A model generated the notes under the pieces. The model ran no database searches. It was given only the letters and a program-made list of their open reading frames with translations, and was not told the origin of the DNA. A stretch of DNA of 64,000 nucleotides from Kaistia granuli DSM 23481 (GTDB lineage Bacteria > Pseudomonadota > Alphaproteobacteria > Rhizobiales > Kaistiaceae): the NCBI RefSeq assembly GCF_000380505.1, contig NZ_AQYH01000002.1, positions 1-64,000 on the forward strand, in the 5' to 3' direction. This document shows, one piece after another, positions 19,248 through 27,691 of the stretch. Both the position numbers and the translations under genes were made by a program. Numbering within the stretch: position 1 is the stretch's first letter; each line of letters begins with the position of its first letter.

Positions 19248-19382
19248 CCGAGGGTGGATAGTCGGCTGGGCAGCGCACAAGTCGCCTTCGGCGGCGCCGC
19301 GGGTCGAAACTGTCCCGATAGCCCTCGCCCGGAGGCGCGCGCGTCCCCATCCCACGGGAGAGGCTCCAGCCGGGCCGATGAC

Positions 19383-19754
19383 TCAATTGTCGCCGATATA
19401 GGTCTTTACCGTCTCGATGAACTTGCCGATCGAGATCGGCTTGGAGAGATAGGCCTCGCAACCGCCCTGGCGGATGCGTTCCTCGTCGCCCTTCATGGCG
19501 AAGGCGGTGACGGCGATGATCGGGATGACGCGCAATTCGTCGTCCTCCTTGATCCATTTCGTCACTTCCAGCCCGGAAACCTCCGGCAGCTGGATGTCCA
19601 TCAGGATCAGGTCGGGACGATGCTTGCGGGCAAGGTCGAGCGCTTCCAGACCATTGCGGGTCTGGATGATGTTGTAGCCATGCGCTTCGAGCAGGTCGTG
19701 GAAGAGCTTCATGTTGAGCTCGTTGTCTTCCACCACGAGAACGGTCTTTGCCAT
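19383..19754 (-). CDS. divK: DivK single-domain response regulator
   Basis: 123 aa receiver domain with no output domain, the DivK length. Acidic pocket at VVEDNELN (D10), phosphoacceptor D53 in LILMDIQLP, conserved Thr/Ala in [11 protein letters not shown] and lysine in YLSKPI are present. DivK is phosphorylated by DivJ-type kinases, dephosphorylated by PleC, and steers the CckA-ChpT-CtrA pathway. The usual neighbour pleD is absent; divergent DUF3572 gene upstream. Confidence 0.94.
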   Translation of the reverse strand: MAKTVLVVEDNELNMKLFHDLLEAHGYNIIQTRNGLEALDLARKHRPDLILMDIQLPEVSGLEVTKWIKEDDELRVIPIIAVTAFAMKGDEERIRQGGCEAYLSKPISIGKFIETVKTYIGDN

Positions 19755-19849
19755 TCGCCCCTTCTTGCAGCCCTCGATCCCGTCGACGGCGTCTACTAGA
19801 TGGTATCGAAGGTGAAGTTAGCGAAGATTCGTTTCGGAAAGGCAAATGG

Positions 19850-20143
19850 ATGATCCGGCAGAAAGAGCCGCCGCTCGACTTTGAGGGTGCCGAGAGGCTG
19901 GCGATCGAGGGGCTCGCCTTCCTGGCGTCGGAGCCGGAGGAGCTCGGCCGCTTCCTGGCGCTGGTGGGCCTCGGCCCGGAAACGCTGCGCGACGCCGCCG
20001 GCGATCCGGGCTTTCTCGCCGGCGTGCTGGAATATTTCCTCGAGAACGAGGCGCTGCTGCTCGTCTTCGCCGCGCGTGCGAACATCCGGCCGACGATGAT
20101 CGCCGCCGCCCGCTATCTGCTGGACCGGGAAATGCCGGAATGA
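19850..20143 (+). CDS. DUF3572 family protein
   Basis: 97 aa, soluble, helical. The stretch AERLAIEGLAFLASEPEELGRFLALVGLGP and the C-terminal ARYLLDREMPE match the DUF3572 family found beside divK in many Hyphomicrobiales. Function unknown. I chose the ATG at 19850 because a GGAAAGG sequence precedes it and family members start close to this point. Its last codons overlap the next gene (ATGA). Confidence 0.85.
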   Translation: MIRQKEPPLDFEGAERLAIEGLAFLASEPEELGRFLALVGLGPETLRDAAGDPGFLAGVLEYFLENEALLLVFAARANIRPTMIAAARYLLDREMPE

Positions 20144-20772
20144 CCGATACGATCGCACTCGACCTCGACGGCTACACCGACCTGCCGCACGGCCGGATCG
20201 CCAATGTCGTCACCTACCTGGAAATGACGGCGCCGCCGGTTGGTCTCGACACCGGTATCTCCAGCGGCCGCACGGTGCGCCATGTGGAGAAACCGGACCT
20301 CGCCGCCTACCGGAAGCTCTATTCGCGGATCGGCATGGACTGGCTGTGGTTCTCGCGCGCCGTCATGCCGGATGACAAGCTGGCGGCGATTCTCGCCAAG
20401 CCGACGACCGAGATCCATTTCCTCGAGGAAGACGGCGAACCGATCGGCCTGGCCGAGTTGCATCGCGGCGAAGGCGGGCCTTCGAATGTGGAGATCGCCA
20501 TGTTCGGCGTCGTGCCCGAGGCGACCGGTACCGGCGCGGCGCGGCAGTTGATGAATGCAGCGCTTGCCGCCGCCTGGGACGGGGGAACGGAGCGCGTCTG
20601 GCTCCATACCTGCTCGTTCGACCATCCGGCCGCCCTGCGCTTCTACAGGCGATCCGGCTTCGCGCCGTTCAAGCTGGCGATCGAGGTCTCGACCGATCCG
20701 CGCCTCGAGGGCCATCTGCCGCGCACGGCGGGCCCGCATGTCGCGCTCATCGATCCGGCGTCATCGGACTGA
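20140..20772 (+). CDS. GNAT family N-acetyltransferase
   Basis: 210 aa. The acetyl-CoA-binding GNAT region is seen as VEIAMFGVVPEATGTGAARQLMNAAL (motif A) near residue 125, then motif B HPAALRFYRRSGFAPF. Substrate unknown. It starts with a 4-bp ATGA overlap with the DUF3572 gene, so the two are translationally coupled. It converges on fliJ with a 26 bp gap. Confidence 0.88.
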   Translation: MTDTIALDLDGYTDLPHGRIANVVTYLEMTAPPVGLDTGISSGRTVRHVEKPDLAAYRKLYSRIGMDWLWFSRAVMPDDKLAAILAKPTTEIHFLEEDGEPIGLAELHRGEGGPSNVEIAMFGVVPEATGTGAARQLMNAALAAAWDGGTERVWLHTCSFDHPAALRFYRRSGFAPFKLAIEVSTDPRLEGHLPRTAGPHVALIDPASSD

Positions 20773-20798
20773 AGCGTTAACGCGTTGCTGACGGACGG

Positions 20799-21236
20799 TT
20801 ACCAGGAACGCCGCTCGGCGGCGGCCGCACGGGTTGCCCGGCGGGCGGCGAGATCCGGCGCATGCGGTCGCTGTCCGGCGGCGGCCGTCGTGCCGCGTTC
20901 GCGGTCCTGGTCGCGCACGGCCATCAGCTCGACCTTCTTCAGTTCGTCGAGCGCCAGGTCGAGGCCTTCCTGGGCGGCCGTCAGCTGGCTTTCGAGATCC
21001 TGCGCCGAGGCGCGGAGATTATCGCGCCGCTGCATCGCCGCCTTGGCGAAGGTCGGATAGGCGAAATGGGAGGTATCGCGGATGCCGGCCCGCTCCTGCT
21101 CGACATTGATCTGGTCCTCGAGATCCCGGGCCATGCGCTCGAACTCGGCGACCATGGTCTGGATCTGGTTGACCTGCCGACGCTTCTCGTCGGCCTGGAA
21201 CCGCTTCAGCCGAATGAGGCTCTCACGCGACTTCAT
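20799..21236 (-). CDS. fliJ: Flagellar export protein FliJ
   Basis: 145 aa almost wholly helical coiled coil starting MKSRESLIRLKRFQADEKRRQVNQ, as in FliJ. FliJ is the export-gate chaperone that fits in the FliI ATPase ring of the flagellar type III system. The ATG at 21236 is chosen from homology, with AGGGAG upstream. It is divergent from ctrA; fliI is not adjacent on either side. The C-terminal 30 residues are Ala/Arg-rich and low complexity. Confidence 0.85.
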   Translation of the reverse strand: MKSRESLIRLKRFQADEKRRQVNQIQTMVAEFERMARDLEDQINVEQERAGIRDTSHFAYPTFAKAAMQRRDNLRASAQDLESQLTAAQEGLDLALDELKKVELMAVRDQDRERGTTAAAGQRPHAPDLAARRATRAAAAERRSW

Positions 21237-21698
21237 ACTCGTTACTCCCTGGAACACTGAGACGCGGGCGCCGCGAAGCAGGCGGTGACGACGGGAGTTT
21301 TCCCCATTGTCGCTGCCAAATGGCCATCAAACTTGTCAAAACCTTAAGCCACCGACCTCGCGCTAACCTTTCATTTACGTCTCGCGTTAATCATGGCGCA
21401 GGAGGGCTTAAGGGCGGGTAAACCTGTCCTGCGGTGCCTTCATCCTAATTCCGTGAGTCCGACCAATTGGTTACCGGATTTCGTGCAATTGAATGAAATG
21501 GTGCAATCCACACCAAATCGTTCGGAATCTCAAAGACGTCAGGCGATTTCCGAATAAATCGCCTGAGGCCCTTGTGAGCACGAATCAGAATTTGTTAACC
21601 ATTAAGCGTTAGCCTTCGAATCGGGGTGAGCCGTTTTCCAAGCACCGGTTTTCGAGGCCGGAGCGCCAAGCCCAGGATAGGCAATTGAGGGGATTGGT
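21237..21698. promoter_or_regulatory. fliJ/ctrA divergent regulatory region
   Basis: 462 bp without a gene, markedly richer in A+T than its surroundings. It contains four GANTC (CcrM-type methylation) sites at 21455-21459, 21525-21529, 21582-21586 and 21618-21622. Imperfect CtrA boxes are CTAA-N7-TTTA at 21363-21377 and TTAA-N7-TAAA at 21408-21422, plus TTAACC half-sites at 21595-21600. This fits cell-cycle and methylation control with autoregulation, as known for ctrA in Caulobacter. Confidence 0.7.
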
Positions 21699-22400
<702 letters not shown>

Positions 22401-22430
22401 CCGGTCCCTCCCACCGGCTCAGACTGAAGA

Positions 22431-22452
22431 CCCCGCTGCGGCGGGGTTTTTT
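22431..22452 (+). terminator. Terminator of ctrA
   Basis: CCCCGC-TGCG-GCGGGG hairpin followed by six T residues, 30 bp after the ctrA stop. Confidence 0.92.
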
Positions 22453-22454
22453 GT

Positions 22455-22486
22455 GTCTGGAATCGGCGTGAATGCCGATTCCAGAC
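22455..22486. repeat. Perfect 13-bp inverted repeat downstream of ctrA
   Basis: GTCTGGAATCGGC and its exact complement are separated by GTGAAT, directly after the ctrA terminator and before convergent chpT. No T-run follows on either strand, so it may be a second barrier to readthrough or a protein-binding site. The arms contain GANTC-like GAATC/GATTC. Confidence 0.6.
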
Positions 22487-22562
22487 CGCGAAGGACCGGT
22501 CGTCGGGCATCGCCTGCGAGCCCACCCCCTGCCCTTCCGCGCGCGAGCAAGCACCAGCCCAA

Positions 22563-22599
22563 ACAAAAAACCGCGCCGATCGGTGCGATCAGCGCGGTT
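22563..22599 (-). terminator. Terminator of chpT
   Basis: On the minus strand AACCGCGC-loop-GCGCGGTT followed by a T-run, 70 bp after the chpT stop. Confidence 0.8.
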
Positions 22600-22669
22600 G
22601 CATTCGTCCGGGCGATGCGTCGCCGCCTCGCGGTCCCAATGGCTTCGCCGCGCCTCGCAGCGCCGGCTG

Positions 22670-23419
22670 TCAGGCCTCGGTCGAGGCCGTGGCGCCGTCG
22701 ACAGTTGCCGGCTCGGCTGCCGCCACATCTGTCTCGGCGACCGCCGCGACAGGCTCCACCGCCGGTTCCGCGGCGGGCGCGGAACGCACCGTGATGATGA
22801 CATCCGCCCCTTCCAGTACGGCCGCAACCTTCATGCCGGAGCAGCGCGCCAGCAGGCCGGCGTAATAGGGCTGCACGGCATGGGCGTCGATGTTGACGTC
22901 GACGAGGGCGCCGGGAATGAGCTTCTCGAACGCGGCCGGGATGCGGGCGCTCGGACCCGAGCAATGGAAGGTGACGTCCGGCTTGGTCGGATCCCCCTCG
23001 ATCGTCACCTTGATCAGGCCGCCGCGCGGCACGGCGGCCACTGCCATCAGCACGAGGTTCAGGATCAGCTTGACCTGGTTCTTCGGCATCAGCGCGCGCG
23101 GCGCGGTCCATTCGAACGCAGCCTTCTCGCCTTCCATGTAGCCGCGCGCCACCTTCTCGGCATCGCCGATGTCGATCTCGGCACCGGCCGATCCAGCCGC
23201 GCCGAAAGCGAGGCGGGCGAATTGCAGCTTGGCGGAGGCCTGGCGGGCACTCTTGCGGATCAGGTCGAAGGCGAAGCTCTTCATCTCCTCGCTGGTCTCC
23301 TCGTCGAGGACCTCGAGGCCATTGTTGATGGCGCCGACCGGCGAGATGATGTCGTGGCAGACGCGACTGCAGAGAAGCGCCGCGAGATCGAGAGCTTCGA
23401 GTTCGATCTCATTGGTCAT
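22670..23419 (-). CDS. chpT: ChpT histidine phosphotransferase
   Basis: 249 aa. The dimerisation/phosphotransfer helix carries SRVCHDIISPVGAINNGLE with the phosphoacceptor H22, and a degenerate Bergerat-like domain follows (MPKNQVKLILNLVLMAVAAVPRGG). ChpT relays phosphate from CckA to CtrA and CpdR. Homologues are about 210-225 aa; here a roughly 40-residue Ala/Glu/Val-rich C-terminal tail is added. It is convergent with ctrA and divergent from eipA. Confidence 0.95.
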   Translation of the reverse strand: MTNEIELEALDLAALLCSRVCHDIISPVGAINNGLEVLDEETSEEMKSFAFDLIRKSARQASAKLQFARLAFGAAGSAGAEIDIGDAEKVARGYMEGEKAAFEWTAPRALMPKNQVKLILNLVLMAVAAVPRGGLIKVTIEGDPTKPDVTFHCSGPSARIPAAFEKLIPGALVDVNIDAHAVQPYYAGLLARCSGMKVAAVLEGADVIITVRSAPAAEPAVEPVAAVAETDVAAAEPATVDGATASTEA

Positions 23420-23708
23420 GACGCATCATTCCCTTGTTTGGCACGAATCAACACATTGCGAAGAGCGCCTCGGGGATACACCGCCCCGGGGATGCTGCCA
23501 ACCGGAGACCGTCCTGACCCGTCCGCAGACGCGCTTGGCCTGCCCGAAGGTCGACTTGGCGAGCTTTCCCGCCGATCGGGATGCCAAGATGCCGCCCTTT
23601 TTGACTTACACTCTATGAGTGATTCGCGCGCCTAACGCCGGGTTCCACCCGCAGGGGGATCGGGTCCGTGCCATGTGCCGCCACGACACGACAAGGAGCC
23701 CGACCGAG

Positions 23709-24284
23709 ATGTTTCGCAGCCTGCGCTTTACGTTCCTCATCGCGTTGATCGCGTTGGCAGCGCCGATCCTCGCCCTCCGTCCCGCCTTCGCCCAGAGCCC
23801 CGAAAACTATTCCTCCGACGAACTGGTCAATACCGGCCACAAGTTCTTCGGCGAAGTGTCCGGAAGCCTCGCGTCGGTGGTCGAGCACGCCGTGTCGAAA
23901 TACGGCCTGCCGAACGGCTACATTCTCGGCGAGCAGGGCTCGGGCGCCCTCTTCGCCGGCCTGCGCTATGGCAATGGCACGCTCTACACCAAGAACGCCG
24001 GCCAGCATCAGGTGTTCTTCCAGGGCCCCTCGCTCGGCTGGGACATTGGCGGCGACGGCTCGCGCGTCATGATGCTGGTCTACAATCTCCCCTCGATCAG
24101 CGCGATCTACAACCGTTTCGGCGGCGTCAACGGCTCGGCCTATCTCGTCGGCGGCGTCGGCATGACCGTGCTTTCGCGTGACAACGTCTTCATCGTCCCG
24201 ATCGTCTCGGGTCTCGGCGCCCGTCTCGGCCTCAATGTCGGCTACCTGAAATTCACCGACCGCCAGACCTGGAACCCCTTCTGA
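23709..24284 (+). CDS. eipA: EipA-like envelope integrity protein (DUF1134)
   Basis: 191 aa. An N-terminal signal peptide (FTFLIALIALAAPILALRPAFAQ) leads into the DUF1134 domain, with conserved YSSDELVNTGHKFFGEVSGSLA, YGLPNGYILGEQGSGAL and a C-terminal GLNVGYLKFT. In Brucella abortus EipA is a periplasmic protein needed for envelope integrity and is under CtrA control. The ATG at 23709 gives a proper signal peptide; an in-frame ATG at 23673 would spoil it. It shares a 289-bp divergent region with chpT. Confidence 0.88.
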   Translation: MFRSLRFTFLIALIALAAPILALRPAFAQSPENYSSDELVNTGHKFFGEVSGSLASVVEHAVSKYGLPNGYILGEQGSGALFAGLRYGNGTLYTKNAGQHQVFFQGPSLGWDIGGDGSRVMMLVYNLPSISAIYNRFGGVNGSAYLVGGVGMTVLSRDNVFIVPIVSGLGARLGLNVGYLKFTDRQTWNPF

Positions 24285-24493
24285 TCCGCCTGTGATCCGC
24301 ATCACGGCCCCGGGGCAACACATCCGCTAGAAGCAGAGCGAGCGCCCTGGCCGCGCGCGGTTGTTGCTGGACTCGCGGCTTCTTCCGATGTCATTAGGGA
24401 GACGGCGCGCGGTTTGACGCCGAGGAGCCGATGTCTGCGGGACGAGCCCCGCAACGCTTCCCTCGGGCGCGACGGACAGTCGGAGACGATACG

Positions 24494-25606
24494 TTGATCG
24501 AAGCAGTGATGTATTTCGCACTCGGCTTCCTGTCGGCGGGGATCGTCGCTCTGGTGCTCGGCCCTCCCCTCTGGCGTCGTGCCCTGCGCCTCACCCGCCA
24601 GGACATGGAGCGCACGCTGCCGATGACGCGTGCCGAGATCCAGGCCGAGAAGGACCAGCTCCGCGCCGGTTTCGCGCTGTCGATCAGCACCCTCAACCAG
24701 ACCATCGGCCGCCTCAAGGCGCAGGTTACCGAGCAGTTCATCGACATCAATCGCAAGCGCGAGGTGATCACGCACCTGACCGCGCAGGGATCGCTCTCGG
24801 CCGACGACATCGTCGCGCTGGAGACGCGCCGCGCCGAACTGGAAGCGCGCATGGCGGAGGCCGACCTCGCGCTGGCCACGACCGCGGCCGAACGGGCGAC
24901 GACCGAGCAGACCCTTGCGACCATCCGTTCCAACCTCGCCGCCGCCGAGGACGCGATCCGCGACCTGGCCTCGGAGCGCGAGGCGCAACGCCTCGAGATC
25001 ATCGCCCGCGACACCGAGCTCGACAATCTGCGCGACACGCTGGCGGCGATGAAGCTGACCTCGACCTTCAGCGAGGTTGCCAGCGCCGATTTCGAGAGCG
25101 AGATGTCGGCACTGAAGGCCAATCTGGCGATCCAGCGCCGGATGAGCGAGGAACAGAGCGGGCGCGAAAGCGAGACCGAGGCGACGATCCGCGCGGCTGT
25201 GGCCGAACTGAAGAAGCGGGAAGCGGACCTGAACGACGCGCATGCCCGCATCGAGGATCTTTCCGTCCGCCTCGTCGAGGCGGAGACCGCCGAGATGGGC
25301 GCGATCGCCATCCGCGAAGAGAAGGCCGATCTCGCCCGGCAGATCGCGGCGCTGCAGATGATGAACGCCCGGCTCGAAAGCGACATCGTGGCACTGAGGC
25401 AGAACCAGGGCGGAGCCAATGCCGAGGAGACGGCGCTGCTGCGCGGCAAGCTGATCGAATTCGGCGCCGCCGTCGCCCGCATGGCGGCCGAGCGCGGCGA
25501 CGGGCCGAGCCTGGTAACGGAATTGCCGCCGCCTCCCGAAGAGCCAGCCCCGACCGGCCTCGCCGATCGCATCCGCGCCCTGCAGCACGCCAGCGGCAGC
25601 CTCTGA
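24494..25606 (+). CDS. Membrane-anchored coiled-coil protein of unknown function
   Basis: About 370 aa. One N-terminal membrane helix (MYFALGFLSAGIVALVLGPPLW) is followed by LTRQDMERTLPMTRAEIQAEKDQLRAGFA, a signature of an uncharacterised rhizobial family, then about 250 residues of heptad-rich coiled coil and a Pro-rich patch near the C terminus. Homologues seem to begin MIEA..., so I prefer the TTG at 24494, which has GGAGA upstream, over an ATG at 24431. A cytoplasmic rod tethered to the inner membrane is likely. It follows eipA by about 210 bp. Confidence 0.75.
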   Translation: MIEAVMYFALGFLSAGIVALVLGPPLWRRALRLTRQDMERTLPMTRAEIQAEKDQLRAGFALSISTLNQTIGRLKAQVTEQFIDINRKREVITHLTAQGSLSADDIVALETRRAELEARMAEADLALATTAAERATTEQTLATIRSNLAAAEDAIRDLASEREAQRLEIIARDTELDNLRDTLAAMKLTSTFSEVASADFESEMSALKANLAIQRRMSEEQSGRESETEATIRAAVAELKKREADLNDAHARIEDLSVRLVEAETAEMGAIAIREEKADLARQIAALQMMNARLESDIVALRQNQGGANAEETALLRGKLIEFGAAVARMAAERGDGPSLVTELPPPPEEPAPTGLADRIRALQHASGSL

Positions 25607-26617
25607 TCAACCCGCCCGCGCCAGGTCGGTGCCGGGAAGCCGCGCCACCGAATCCGGCAGGCTGCCTATGCCTTTCAGCGTTTCCCGCAGCGCGGTGACG
25701 AGGGGCGTGTGCGGCTCGGCACCGAGAACGCCGAGGAGCTTGCGATTGTCGAGCTCCAGTCGCTCGGTCCAGAGGTAGCGCATCTCGATCAGTTCGCGGA
25801 ACATCTCGACGAAGGGCGCGCCCAGATAGACCGCGAACCAGGGAAAGCGCCGGATCTTCATGTCCGGCCGCCCGAGCGCCGCCTGCACACCCTCCGCCAT
25901 GGCGACGCCCCGGTCGAAATAGTGACCGCGGAAATGGAACACCTCGAAGGGATCGAATGCATCCGACCGCTCGACGAGGCGCACGATCGTCTCCGCCAGA
26001 TCGGGCAGATAGGCCCAGGCATGCCCGACATCCGGCTTGCCCGGATAGGAGATCCGCGTCGCCGGCTTCCCGGCCTTGACGATGCCCGCTCCGAACCAGT
26101 TGTTGCCGGCATGCGGACCGAAAAAGTCGCCGGCGCGCACGATGAGCACAGGCGTCCCCGCCTCCGCCGTCTCGCGTAGACGCTGTTCCATGGCGACGCG
26201 GATCCTGCCCTTGCGCGTTATCGGCCTCTGGGGCGACCGTTCGTCGACCAGCGGACGGGCATCGGGCCCGAAATTATAGACGGTGCCCGGAAAGACGATG
26301 CGCGCGCCGGAGGCTTTCGCCGCCGCGATCGTGCTTTCAAGCATGGGCAAGGCAAGCCCCTGCCAGTTCCGATATCCCGGCGGATTGGCGCCATGAAAGA
26401 GGATCGCCGCGCCCTGCGCCGCCGCGCTGACATCGGCGGCGTTCATCGCATCGCCCTCGACCCATTGGATGCCCTCGCCGCCGGGCTTCCGCGCCGCCGC
26501 CGCAGACGACCGGGTAAGGCCACGCACCGTCCAGCCGCGGCCGAGCAGAACCCGCGCCACCGCGCCACCGATACCGCCCGTCGCGCCAACGACCAAGGCA
26601 ATTCTGTTCTCCGTCAT
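25607..26617 (-). CDS. NAD-dependent epimerase/dehydratase (extended SDR)
   Basis: 336 aa. Rossmann NAD(P) motif VVGATGGIGGAVARVLL at residues 9-25, the atypical extended-SDR pattern with GTVYNFGPDARPLVDE and a DFFGPHAGNNWF segment. Substrate unknown; closest in style to short NAD(P)-binding nucleotide-sugar-like epimerases that accompany LysR regulators. It is divergent from the LysR gene with 82 bp between starts, so it is the probable target of that regulator. Confidence 0.85.
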   Translation of the reverse strand: MTENRIALVVGATGGIGGAVARVLLGRGWTVRGLTRSSAAAARKPGGEGIQWVEGDAMNAADVSAAAQGAAILFHGANPPGYRNWQGLALPMLESTIAAAKASGARIVFPGTVYNFGPDARPLVDERSPQRPITRKGRIRVAMEQRLRETAEAGTPVLIVRAGDFFGPHAGNNWFGAGIVKAGKPATRISYPGKPDVGHAWAYLPDLAETIVRLVERSDAFDPFEVFHFRGHYFDRGVAMAEGVQAALGRPDMKIRRFPWFAVYLGAPFVEMFRELIEMRYLWTERLELDNRKLLGVLGAEPHTPLVTALRETLKGIGSLPDSVARLPGTDLARAG

Positions 26618-26659
26618 GTCTCCGCTCCTTGCTGATGGATTGGAGGCAAGATCGTCCCG

Positions 26660-26678
26660 AATTCAGATATGTGGAATT
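26660..26678. promoter_or_regulatory. Candidate LysR-type operator
   Basis: AATTC-N9-GAATT, a perfect 5-bp inverted repeat that contains T-N11-A, lies in the short divergent region between the epimerase and LysR genes, 21 bp before the LysR start. Confidence 0.6.
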
Positions 26679-26699
26679 GTTGAACTTCGGATAGTGATC

Positions 26700-27620
26700 A
26701 TGCATTTTTGTATGATGACGCCATCCTGGGATCATCTCAGTTCGTTTCTCGCCGTGATGGGCGACGGCAGCCTGTCGGGCGCCGCCCGCAGCCTGCGCCT
26801 GACGCAGCCGACCGTTGGCCGTCACATCGACGAGCTGGAGGCGTCGCTGGGCGTCGTGCTGTTCACGCGCTCGCAGACGGGCCTGGCGCCGACGGATGCG
26901 GCGCTGGAACTGGCACCGCATGCCGCGACGATGGCGGCCGCAGCCGAGGCGCTGGTGCGCACGGCATCCGGCGAGGCAGCGGAGGATCGCGGCACGGTGC
27001 GCCTCGCCGCCAGCGAAATCGTCGGCACGGAGATCCTGCCGCCGATGCTGGCCGCCTTCCAGCAGGCGCATCCCCGCATCGCCATCGAGCTGATCGTCTC
27101 GAACCGGAACGAGGATCTGCTGCGGCGGGAGGCCGACATCGCCATCCGCATGGTCCGTCCAACCCAGGGAACGCTGCTGGCGCGCCGCATCGGCTCGGTC
27201 GAGCTGGGATTGCACGCGCACCGGCGCTATCTCGACCGGCGGGGCACGCCGGGGACCCTGGCCGACATGGGCGGCCACGCTCTGATCGGCTTCGACCGCG
27301 AGACGGCTGCCGTTCGCGCGCTGCAGAAGCTCGGCCTGTCGCTGACGCGCGAAATGTTCAGCCTGCGCACCGACAGCGACACGACCCAGCTTGCCGCCAT
27401 CCGCGCCGGCCTCGGCATCGGCGTCTGCCAGGCGCCGCTCGCCGCGCGCGATCCCGATCTCGTCCGCCTGGTGCCGGACGCCTTCGCCTATCCGCTCGAA
27501 TGCTGGGTCGCCATGCATGAGGATCTGCGCACGGTCCGCCGCATACGCCTCGCCTTCGACCATCTGGTGACCGGGCTGGACGCCTATGTGCACGGCAAGG
27601 GCCCGCCGCCGCGCCCATAG
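26700..27620 (+). CDS. LysR-family transcriptional regulator
   Basis: 306 aa. N-terminal winged HTH (SFLAVMGDGSLSGAARSLRLTQPTVGRHIDELEASLG) and a periplasmic-binding-like effector domain starting around residue 95 (GTVRLAASEIVGTEILPPML). Starts at 26700, 26712 and 26715 are all possible; 26700 is the longest plausible one. Divergent from the SDR gene, with a palindromic T-N11-A site in between. The effector is not predictable. Confidence 0.9.
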   Translation: MHFCMMTPSWDHLSSFLAVMGDGSLSGAARSLRLTQPTVGRHIDELEASLGVVLFTRSQTGLAPTDAALELAPHAATMAAAAEALVRTASGEAAEDRGTVRLAASEIVGTEILPPMLAAFQQAHPRIAIELIVSNRNEDLLRREADIAIRMVRPTQGTLLARRIGSVELGLHAHRRYLDRRGTPGTLADMGGHALIGFDRETAAVRALQKLGLSLTREMFSLRTDSDTTQLAAIRAGLGIGVCQAPLAARDPDLVRLVPDAFAYPLECWVAMHEDLRTVRRIRLAFDHLVTGLDAYVHGKGPPPRP

Positions 27621-27652
27621 AAAAAGGCGCGCCGGCCGAAGCCGGACGCGCC
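27621..27652 (-). terminator. Terminator after the phytase-like gene
   Basis: On the minus strand an imperfect GC-rich hairpin (GGCGCGTCCGGC paired with GCCGGCGCGCC) ends in TTTTT, 40 bp after the stop at 27692. It abuts the LysR stop on the other strand. Confidence 0.65.
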
Positions 27653-27691
27653 CGCATGCCGTCGAACAGAAGGGCTGCGAAGCCTTCCGAC

